A stretch of DNA of 64,000 bases from contig CP107211.1 of the NCBI GenBank assembly GCA_025757845.1, positions 2,790,001-2,854,000 of the forward strand, read 5' to 3'. This document shows, in pieces, positions 16,885-23,686 of the stretch. The position numbers and the translations under genes were made by a program. How positions within the stretch are numbered: position 1 is the first letter of the stretch; each line of letters starts with the position of its first letter. The stretch comes from Oscillospiraceae bacterium (lineage in GTDB: Bacteria > Bacillota > Clostridia > Oscillospirales > Ruminococcaceae). The notes under the pieces were generated by a model, which saw only the letters and a program-made list of their open reading frames with translations, did not search any database and was not told the DNA's origin.

Positions 16885-17832
16885 TTATTCCGGGCGGCAC
16901 CGCCTGCGTGCAGCGCACAGCAGCGCCCCGGCCTGTGTTTCGTCCAGTGCCTGCACCCACGGCCCGCGCGGGCAGGCCCCTGCGCCAGTGTTGCCGGCCT
17001 CGGCAAACCGGGCAAGGTCCGAGTCGGTGCGGTCGTTCCAGCCCGCAAAGCCCTCCGGGGCAATGTGGGCCCCCAGACGGCTGGTCAGCACCGCCGTTTT
17101 CCCGGTGGGCCGCCAGGGCCGCCCCAGATACACGGTGCCCTGCGGGCAGCTATCCGACACAAAGTCGCAGTCCCAGAACACAAAGCCCAGCCCATCCGCC
17201 GCACCGGAGGGTGCCGTGACCCAGCTGTGCGTAAGACCGTTGTTCACCGTGCGCAGGGTACACTGCTCAAACAGGGCATCCGCCCCGCCAAAGATGAAAT
17301 CAATGTCTCCCGCGATCTCACAATCGTGGTAATACTGGGCGCTTGCCCGGCGCGGAGCAAGGCCGCGCGGGCCGAGGAAGCCGTCCTTCTCCCGCTCCTT
17401 CTCCGGCAGAGGGGCGCAGAACAGCGTATCCTGATTGCCCAGCAGCCGCACCTTCTCGAACACCGCATGGGCGCTGTCCACATAGGCCGCCACGGCCTGG
17501 CCCGCCTTTGCGCCGGGGCCGGCATCGTTCTCAATGGTCAGATCTTCCACCCGCAGCCGCTCGCCGCTGAAAAACGCCGTGTAGCTGCGGAAGGTATGGG
17601 TGGGCCGCCCATCCGGGTGGGGCAGCTTGCCGCCGTCCCCCCACACGAGCCGGGTGCAGTCCGCCCCGGCACCCTGCAGGGCGATGTCCTTTTTTTCGCA
17701 GACCAGTTTTTCCCGGTAAATGCCCGCCCCGATGCGGATCTGGGCCGGGCAGTCGTAGGGGACGGCCAGCACCGCCTCGGAAATGGATGCAAAGTCCCCG
17801 CTGCCGTCCTGTGCCACCGTGATGCAAAGCAT
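16885..17832 (-). CDS. pectinesterase (pectin methylesterase, CE8) without a signal peptide
   Basis: 315 aa, a right-handed beta-helix. Catalytic landmarks are LGNQDTLF (Q134-D135), GDIDFIFGGADALFEQC (D176/D178) and LGRPWR (R238, W240). N-terminal TVAQDGSGDFASISEAV is the standard CE8 start. It removes methyl esters from polygalacturonate. No signal peptide is seen, so the substrate is probably an imported pectic oligosaccharide and the enzyme cytosolic. AGGAGG fixes the ATG at 17832. A TTGCTT-17-TATACT promoter lies directly upstream. Confidence 0.88.
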   Translation of the reverse strand: MLCITVAQDGSGDFASISEAVLAVPYDCPAQIRIGAGIYREKLVCEKKDIALQGAGADCTRLVWGDGGKLPHPDGRPTHTFRSYTAFFSGERLRVEDLTIENDAGPGAKAGQAVAAYVDSAHAVFEKVRLLGNQDTLFCAPLPEKEREKDGFLGPRGLAPRRASAQYYHDCEIAGDIDFIFGGADALFEQCTLRTVNNGLTHSWVTAPSGAADGLGFVFWDCDFVSDSCPQGTVYLGRPWRPTGKTAVLTSRLGAHIAPEGFAGWNDRTDSDLARFAEAGNTGAGACPRGPWVQALDETQAGALLCAARRRCRPE

Positions 17833-17870
17833 AGTTTTGTGTCCTCCTGCGTCTGGTTTTATAGCTTTAT

Positions 17871-17899
17871 AGTATACCCCTCCTTCCCGCAAAAAGCAA
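17871..17899 (-). promoter_or_regulatory. promoter of the pectinesterase gene
   Basis: TTGCTT (17894-17899), 17-bp spacer and TATACT (17871-17876) on the minus strand, about 40 bp before the pectinesterase start. Confidence 0.7.
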
Positions 17900-17903
17900 C
17901 GGG

Positions 17904-20195
17904 TCAGCCGCCGTTTTCCAGCCGCAGCACCGCCGCCGTGATGTCATCCGGGCGGCCGGTGCGCAGGGCCCGCGCCCGTGCCGTTTCCACCAGCGTCTTT
18001 GCCACCTGGGCCGGTGCTTCGCCTGCCGCAGCGGACAGCTCCAGCTGCTTTGCCACCCACGCGGTGCCGTCCACCAGCAGCCCATCCGACACCAGCACCG
18101 CATAATCCCCGGCACACAGATGCACCACCCGGCTCTGGCCGTTCACCCCGCCCAGAATGCCCACCGGCAGGCTCACGTCCCCCACGGCCCGCGCCCTGCC
18201 GCCGTGCACCAGAAAGCCCGGGGCTGCCCCGGCCTTGAACAGCCGTGCCGTGCCGGTGTACAGGTCCACACTGATCAGGTCCAGCGTTGCGCCGCTCTCT
18301 TCCTCGCTCTTAAGAGCCAGCGCCACGTTCACCAGCCTTGCCGCCAGTTCTGCCGGGATGCCCGCCTTCAGCAGCCGTGCCGTCAGCTCTGCCGCCAGAT
18401 TGCCGTCCACTGCCGCCGGACGGCCGGTGCCCATGCCGTCGCACAGGATCATCTGGGCCGCCGTCGGGCTGCAGAACTGCTGCACCGCGTCGCCGGACAC
18501 CTCCCCCTGCGCCGCCGCGCCCGCCATGCCGAACACCGCCCGCAGCACCGGTCTTTCACTGAACAACAGGGTCGTCATGCCCTTGCAGGACAGCACCTGC
18601 GGCGTTTCCAGCGTGCGGCGGCAGATGCGCCCCACCTCGCGGGCCAGCGCCGCCAGCTCCTGCGGGCCGAACCGGGTGCGCGGCAGGGTGACCGCCGCAT
18701 GGGTGCGGCCCAGGTCATCCAGCGTGACCGCGCATTCCAGCGGCGGGCTGCCCAGAGAGGTGAAAAACGCCGCCACCCGGTCGGAGCGGTAGGGCTCCGG
18801 CTCGCCCGGACGGCCCAGCTGCTCCCCCAGCACGGCCAGCGCCTCGGCCACGGCACTGTACTGCTCGGTGAACACGGTGCGCATGGCCTCGGCGTGGAGA
18901 CGGCTCTCCTTGCGGCTGCGGTAGAGCGCAAAGGAGCGGGCTGCCGCCGCGCACAGCGCCGCCGGGTGGATGCACCGGGACAATTGCCCGGGCAATTGCG
19001 CCGGTTCCAGCCTGCCGTTTTCTTCCAGCAGCGGGCGCAGGGCCTCCATGCCCTCCAGCGTGGCCGCATACTCCTGCTTCCAGCACTGTTCTCGCCGCCC
19101 GCAGTTGAAGCACAGGCTGTCGTGGGTGTTGTCAATGACCCAGCGGTAGCTCTCGCACCGGTGCGGCAGGGCATTGTACACGTCGTTCACCGTCTCGGCC
19201 AGCGACGAAAGGCTCTGGGCCACGGCTTCCAGCCGGGTGGCCGCCGCCGGGTAGCGGGCGCGCTCCACCGGCTGGGAACGGTCGGCCGGTGCGGCCACAG
19301 GAGCCAGCCAGCTTTTGGGCAGAGCCAGCACACACAGGATGCCCGCCCCTGCGCTGAACAGCACTGCAAAGGCCTGCCCGGGCGGCTGGACGCAGAGCAC
19401 CCCCGTCACGCAGCCGCCCGCATAGGCGGCAGCCGCTTCCACACGGCGGCCCGGGGCCAGAATGCAGGCCGCAGCCGCCCCGCAGGCAAGCCCGGCGGCT
19501 GCGCAGGCAAGGGCCGGGTCCGCGGCGCAGAGGGCCGCGCCCAGCATCCCGCTGCAGGCCAGTGCCGCCCCCGGCTGCCCCCGGCTGCACAGCACCAGCT
19601 CCACCGCCGCGCACACCGCCACCCCGGGGAAGAACCGTTCCAGCGGCAGGTTTCCCAGTGCCGCTGCCACAGCGGCCCCGGTGAGCAGGGTGCCAAAGCC
19701 CGGTTTTTCGGGCGGGAAGCGCCGCAGTGCCAGCCCCAGCAGCCCCGCCAGCAAGGCGTCCGCCGTGCAGAACAGCGCCAGCTCCGCCCCGCCGCCGGTG
19801 CCCAGCGCAAAGCACAGGCCCATGGCGGCCAACGTACCGCAGCCCGCCAGCACAGCGGGCAGGAATCTGCCCGGCCAGACCCACCGCACAGCCACCGCAG
19901 CCCCCAGCGCACACAACAAACAGACGCTGCGCAGCGACAGCGCCCCGAAGCCATGCAGCAGCACCCCCAGCGCGGCCCCCGCCGCACAGGGAGCAAAGCA
20001 GTCCTCCGCAAGGCCCAGCACAAGGCCCAGCCCAAAGGGCATCAGCGCTCCGTACAGCACCGCCCAGCCCCCGGCAAACCCCAGGACCACCGCTCCCAGC
20101 CGACGCACCGCCGGGCGCAATACTGCCCGCGCTTCCAGCGCCGGAGCCCCGCTGCGCCGGGCTTTTACCGTCAAAACACTCGTCCGCTCTGTCAT
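17904..20195 (-). CDS. spoIIE: SpoIIE-family membrane protein phosphatase
   Basis: About 763 aa. Residues 25-300 hold about ten membrane helices, a middle region carries a Cys-containing CFNCGRREQCWKQEY segment, and the C-terminal 200 residues are a PP2C-like SpoIIE domain with ILCDGMGTGRPA, VLVSDGLL and GRPDDITAAVL metal-site motifs. In Bacillus SpoIIE dephosphorylates SpoIIAA at the asymmetric septum to release sigma-F. The order of domains and length match SpoIIE rather than short PP2C proteins. The start is uncertain: ATG at 20195 has only a weak G-rich site, and a hairpin (20204-20221) lies just upstream. Confidence 0.85.
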   Translation of the reverse strand: MTERTSVLTVKARRSGAPALEARAVLRPAVRRLGAVVLGFAGGWAVLYGALMPFGLGLVLGLAEDCFAPCAAGAALGVLLHGFGALSLRSVCLLCALGAAVAVRWVWPGRFLPAVLAGCGTLAAMGLCFALGTGGGAELALFCTADALLAGLLGLALRRFPPEKPGFGTLLTGAAVAAALGNLPLERFFPGVAVCAAVELVLCSRGQPGAALACSGMLGAALCAADPALACAAAGLACGAAAACILAPGRRVEAAAAYAGGCVTGVLCVQPPGQAFAVLFSAGAGILCVLALPKSWLAPVAAPADRSQPVERARYPAAATRLEAVAQSLSSLAETVNDVYNALPHRCESYRWVIDNTHDSLCFNCGRREQCWKQEYAATLEGMEALRPLLEENGRLEPAQLPGQLSRCIHPAALCAAAARSFALYRSRKESRLHAEAMRTVFTEQYSAVAEALAVLGEQLGRPGEPEPYRSDRVAAFFTSLGSPPLECAVTLDDLGRTHAAVTLPRTRFGPQELAALAREVGRICRRTLETPQVLSCKGMTTLLFSERPVLRAVFGMAGAAAQGEVSGDAVQQFCSPTAAQMILCDGMGTGRPAAVDGNLAAELTARLLKAGIPAELAARLVNVALALKSEEESGATLDLISVDLYTGTARLFKAGAAPGFLVHGGRARAVGDVSLPVGILGGVNGQSRVVHLCAGDYAVLVSDGLLVDGTAWVAKQLELSAAAGEAPAQVAKTLVETARARALRTGRPDDITAAVLRLENGG

Positions 20196-20324
20196 CCAGA
20201 ATTCCCCGCTTTCCGGCGGGGCGTTTTGGTTCTGTTCCCCGCACTGTGTGCATATACTGTAGCGCGGAGCGGCGGCAGTTTTTGCCGCAGGGCGCAGAAC
20301 CGCCCCAAACCGGCCCAAAGACGC

Positions 20325-20363
20325 AAAAAAGCCCTGCAGCGTGCAAAAACGCTGCAGGGCTTT
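20325..20363 (-). terminator. gltX terminator
   Basis: On the minus strand AAAGCCCTGCAGCG...CGCTGCAGGGCTTT is followed by TTTTTT, about 20 bases after the gltX stop. Confidence 0.92.
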
Positions 20364-20381
20364 GTGTTTTTATGGAAAAGA

Positions 20382-21851
20382 TCAGCCGTTCAGCTTTTCA
20401 ATGGCCGCTTTGACGCGCTCCACGGTCTTTTCGCGGCCCATCATGCAGGCAAGGTCGGTGCCGCCGCCGGGGGTGCGCTGCTTGCCGGACAGGGCGATGC
20501 CCAGCGGGTACAGCAGCCAGCCGTTCTTCTTGCCCAGCTCCTCAGCCTTGGCCTTGCAGGCGTTGAACACGCTGTCGCGGTCCGCAAAGTCCAGTGCCTC
20601 GTCGCTCAGCACGGGCAGCAGGGCTTCCAGTGCCTCTTTGGCGGTCTCCGGGGTGGTCTTCTGCTTCTTGTTGGCGTACAGGCTCACATCGTAGTCGGGC
20701 ATGGCGTCAAAGAAATCCAGCTGCTCCGGGATCTCGCCCAGCACCTCGCACCGGGGCTGGAGGTTTGCGCACAGCAGCTGCTTGTTGATGGGGCTGTGCA
20801 CGGCGCTGTCGATCCAGGGCTCGGCCTTCTTCTGGAACTCCTCGGGGCTGAGGCGGCGGATGTACTCCGCGTTGATGGCCCGCAGCTTGAGGGGGTCAAA
20901 GATGGCGGGGGACTTGGAGATGCCGTCCGGCGACCAGATCTTGACCAGCTCCGGCAGGGAGAAGATCTCCTGCTCGGCGTACTCGCCCCTGGGGCTCCAG
21001 CCCAGCAGGCAGATATAGTTCAGCACAGCCTCGGTCAGGTAGCCCTTGGCCACCAGGTCCTGATAGCTGGCATCGCCATTGCGCTTGGACAGCTTGTTCT
21101 GGGCATCCTTCATCACCGGCGGGCAGTGGATGTAGGTAGGGATCTCCCAGCCAAAGGCCTGATACAGCAGGTTGTACTTGGGGGTGGAGGACAGATACTC
21201 ACTGCCGCGGATGACGTGGGTGATACCCATCAGGTGGTCATCCACCACGTTGGCAAAGTTGTAGGTGGGCATGCCGTCGGTCTTGATGAGGATCTGGTCG
21301 TCCATCTCGCTGTTGTTTACCTCGATGTGGCCGTACACCACATCGTCAAAGCCGGTCACGCCCTCGCGGGGGATCTTTTGGCGGATGACATAGGGCTCTC
21401 CGGCGGCCAGACGCTTTTCTACTTCCTCCTTGGGCAGGTCGCGGCAGCAGCCGTCGTAGTGGGTCATCTCGCCGTTGGCGCGCTGCTCGGCGTGCAGGGC
21501 TTCCAGACGCTCCTCGGTGCAGAAGCAGTAGTAAGCCTTGCCCTCGGCCACCAGCTGCTCGGCATACTGCTTGAACATGCCCATGCGCTCGCTCTGCACA
21601 TAGGGGCCCACCGGGCCGCCAACGTCCGGGCCCTCGTCCCACAGCAGGCCGGTCTCGCGCAGAGTGTTGTAGATCACGTCCACAGCACCTTCCACATAGC
21701 GGCCCTGGTCGGTGTCCTCAATGCGCAGGATGAAGGTGCCACCCTCGTGCTTTGCCATTAAATAGGTATACAGCGCAGTGCGCAGGTTGCCCACATGCAT
21801 ATAGCCAGTGGGCGAGGGGGCAAAACGGGTGCGGACTTTGTTGCTCGGCAT
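20382..21851 (-). CDS. gltX: glutamate--tRNA ligase
   Basis: 489 aa, normal for bacterial GluRS. The HIGH-type motif is PSPTGYMHVGN (residues 12-22) and the KMSKS-type motif is KLSKR (253-257). LRIEDTDQGR is the class I GluRS signature. The C-terminal anticodon-binding helical domain ends at KLNG. It charges tRNA-Glu and, where GatCAB exists, also tRNA-Gln. AAGGAG precedes the ATG, and a TTGACA-17-TAAACT promoter lies at 21903-21931. Confidence 0.96.
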   Translation of the reverse strand: MPSNKVRTRFAPSPTGYMHVGNLRTALYTYLMAKHEGGTFILRIEDTDQGRYVEGAVDVIYNTLRETGLLWDEGPDVGGPVGPYVQSERMGMFKQYAEQLVAEGKAYYCFCTEERLEALHAEQRANGEMTHYDGCCRDLPKEEVEKRLAAGEPYVIRQKIPREGVTGFDDVVYGHIEVNNSEMDDQILIKTDGMPTYNFANVVDDHLMGITHVIRGSEYLSSTPKYNLLYQAFGWEIPTYIHCPPVMKDAQNKLSKRNGDASYQDLVAKGYLTEAVLNYICLLGWSPRGEYAEQEIFSLPELVKIWSPDGISKSPAIFDPLKLRAINAEYIRRLSPEEFQKKAEPWIDSAVHSPINKQLLCANLQPRCEVLGEIPEQLDFFDAMPDYDVSLYANKKQKTTPETAKEALEALLPVLSDEALDFADRDSVFNACKAKAEELGKKNGWLLYPLGIALSGKQRTPGGGTDLACMMGREKTVERVKAAIEKLNG

Positions 21852-21902
21852 AGAAAAACGCTCCTTTTATACTCATGCAAAAAATGCGGATAGCTACGTC
21901 TT

Positions 21903-21931
21903 AGTTTACCTGTTCTGCTGCGATTTGTCAA
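21903..21931 (-). promoter_or_regulatory. gltX promoter
   Basis: TTGACA (21926-21931) and TAAACT (21903-21908), 17-bp spacer, about 50 bp upstream of gltX. Confidence 0.8.
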
Positions 21932-22008
21932 CGGAGGAACGTGTTTTGTGCGAAGCTGCGGTTTTTGGGACACAAGGCGGGACATTTTGTCGAAATCGCC
22001 CGCAATCA

Positions 22009-22037
22009 TTGACGAAGGCTGTATTTTTTTGTATACT
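22009..22037 (+). promoter_or_regulatory. promoter of the AbrB-hydrolase pair
   Basis: TTGACG (22009-22014) and TATACT (22032-22037), 17-bp spacer; divergent from the gltX promoter. Confidence 0.8.
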
Positions 22038-22120
22038 AATTTCAAACGGTGCTGGCACAATTTTCCTGTTGTGCCAGCTGCCTGCCTGTATGGAGAAAAC
22101 GTTGAAGGAGAATGATACCT

Positions 22121-22372
22121 ATGAAAAGCACCGGGATCGTCCGCGGCATCGACTCGCTTGGCCGCATCGTCCTGCCCAAGGAGCTGCGCACCACCCTGCA
22201 TCTGGACGGGGACACCAAGCTGGAGATCTTTGTGGATGGCGACGCCATCGTGCTCAAGAAGCACCGCCCCGCCGGCAGCTGCGACTTCTGCGGCGACGTG
22301 GACGCCAACGCCATCCAGTTTGCCGGGTACTGCATCTGCCCCGCCTGCCGCCGCAAGATCGGCGCGCTGTAA
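22121..22372 (+). CDS. AbrB/SpoVT-type transition regulator with a C-terminal CxxC...CxxC tail
   Basis: 83 aa. The swapped-hairpin DNA-binding domain is MKSTGIVRGIDSLGRIVLP plus KELRTTLHL and KLEIFVDGDAIVLKK (residues 1-48). The tail has four spaced cysteines, C54-x-x-C57 and C73-x-x-C76, that could bind zinc instead of the usual AbrB C-terminal dimer domain. Such proteins control growth-phase transitions. The ATG at 22121 is ten bases behind AAGGAG; an ATG at 22112 is too close. The alpha/beta hydrolase starts 27 bases later, probably in the same transcript. Confidence 0.88.
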   Translation: MKSTGIVRGIDSLGRIVLPKELRTTLHLDGDTKLEIFVDGDAIVLKKHRPAGSCDFCGDVDANAIQFAGYCICPACRRKIGAL

Positions 22373-22399
22373 ACCAGAACCAAAAGGAGGCCTGCGTCC

Positions 22400-23329
22400 A
22401 TGAGCCGCATGACCGATTTTACTGTCCCTTCCACCGTGCCCGGGCGCACCCTGCACGCGTTCTGCTGTGAGCCGGAAGGCGAAGTGCGGGCCGTGCTGCA
22501 GCTGTCCCACGGCATGGTGGAGTTCATCGACCGGTACAAGCCGCTGGCGGAGTATCTGGCCGGGCAGGGCATCGTGGTGGTCGGCCACGACCACCTGGGC
22601 CACGGCGGGTCCATCCGCACCAAGGCCGACTACGGCTACTTTGCCGAGCCGGACGGCAACCGTGCCGTGCTGGACGACCTGCACGCCATGGCCCTGCGCA
22701 CCAAGGAGCGCTACCCCAGTGTGCCGTACTTTCTGCTGGGGCACAGCATGGGCTCGTTCTATGCCCGGCAGTACCTGTGCGAATACGGGCAGGAACTGAG
22801 CGGTGCCATCATCATGGGCACCGGCCACCAGCCCAAAGCGCTGGTGCAGTTTGCCCGCAGCACCTGCCGGGCGCTGGCGGCCGTGCACGGCTGGCAGTAC
22901 CGCAGCAAGCTGGTGGCCAACCTGTCCTTCATGGGCTACAACAAGGGGCTGGAGGGCCGCACCACCCACGACTGGCTCAACCGTGACGCCGCCGAGGTGG
23001 ACAAGTACCTGGCCGACGAGCGCTGCACCTTTACCTTTACGCTCAACGCCTACTACAGCATGTTCAGCGGCATCCTGCGCCTGCACGACCCGGCTTTTCT
23101 GGCCCGGATGCCCAAGGACCTGCCCCTGCTGTTCCTGGCCGGCACCGCCGACCCGGTGGGCGACCGAGGCAAGGGCGTGCTGCGCGCCATCCAGAGCCTG
23201 AAGTCCGCAGGCGTGCAGAACATCCGCTGCAAGCTGTACCCCGGCGCCCGGCACGAACTGCTGATGGAGACCAACCGGCAGGAAGTGTTTGCCGACATTG
23301 CCGCCTGGCTGAACGATCAGCTGCGCTGA
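22400..23329 (+). CDS. alpha/beta hydrolase, monoacylglycerol lipase/lysophospholipase type
   Basis: 309 aa, Hydrolase_4 (serine aminopeptidase S33) fold. The nucleophile elbow is LLGHSMGSF with S116. The oxyanion/lid region is GHDHLGHGGS. The acid is probably in LAGTADPVGD and the histidine in PGARHELLME. No signal peptide, so it is cytosolic or membrane-peripheral. Likely substrates are lysophospholipids or monoacylglycerols by family. AGGAGG precedes the ATG. It follows the AbrB gene and ends in a hairpin terminator. Confidence 0.86.
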   Translation: MSRMTDFTVPSTVPGRTLHAFCCEPEGEVRAVLQLSHGMVEFIDRYKPLAEYLAGQGIVVVGHDHLGHGGSIRTKADYGYFAEPDGNRAVLDDLHAMALRTKERYPSVPYFLLGHSMGSFYARQYLCEYGQELSGAIIMGTGHQPKALVQFARSTCRALAAVHGWQYRSKLVANLSFMGYNKGLEGRTTHDWLNRDAAEVDKYLADERCTFTFTLNAYYSMFSGILRLHDPAFLARMPKDLPLLFLAGTADPVGDRGKGVLRAIQSLKSAGVQNIRCKLYPGARHELLMETNRQEVFADIAAWLNDQLR

Positions 23330-23361
23330 CCACACTGCACCGCACCTTCTTTGCATTTTTC

Positions 23362-23394
23362 AAAGCCGCTGCCCATTTGCCGGGCGGCGGCTTT
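23362..23394 (+). terminator. terminator after the hydrolase
   Basis: AAAGCCGCTGCCC (23362-23374), 7-base loop and GGGCGGCGGCTTT(T). The rest of the 23395-23540 gap is A/T-rich with no gene. Confidence 0.82.
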
Positions 23395-23540
23395 TCTGCG
23401 TTCTGCAACAAGAAATTTCAATGCGTATCAAGACCATTTCAGCAGTGCAACAATATCGTACCCCTCTCTCTGCATTCTGCGTAAAATCTTGCTGCATTTT
23501 TTTGCATTTTGCCAATTATCCGCGTATTTTCGTAATCTTA

Positions 23541-23569
23541 TTGACAGTGCAGCCATAAAATAGTATATC
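23541..23569 (+). promoter_or_regulatory. promoter of the first LPXTG gene
   Basis: Consensus TTGACA (23541-23546), 17-bp spacer and TATATC (23564-23569), giving a leader of about 110 bases that contains the GGTATCTTTTTGTGTG block shared with the other two LPXTG genes. Confidence 0.82.
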
Positions 23570-23686
23570 ATAAGCAGAGTTTATTGCTCTGTTTTATCCC
23601 CATATAGATCCAATTTCTGGTATCTTTTTGTGTGTGAGTCGGAACCGCCTGGAGATCAGGTTCCCATTTTTGAGGAGGTATTACTC

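Noticed and set aside
18120-21761. A 1213-codon open frame on the plus strand
   Set aside because: It is antisense to spoIIE and gltX, both identified by clear motifs; it has no ribosome site and the composition of a shadow frame.
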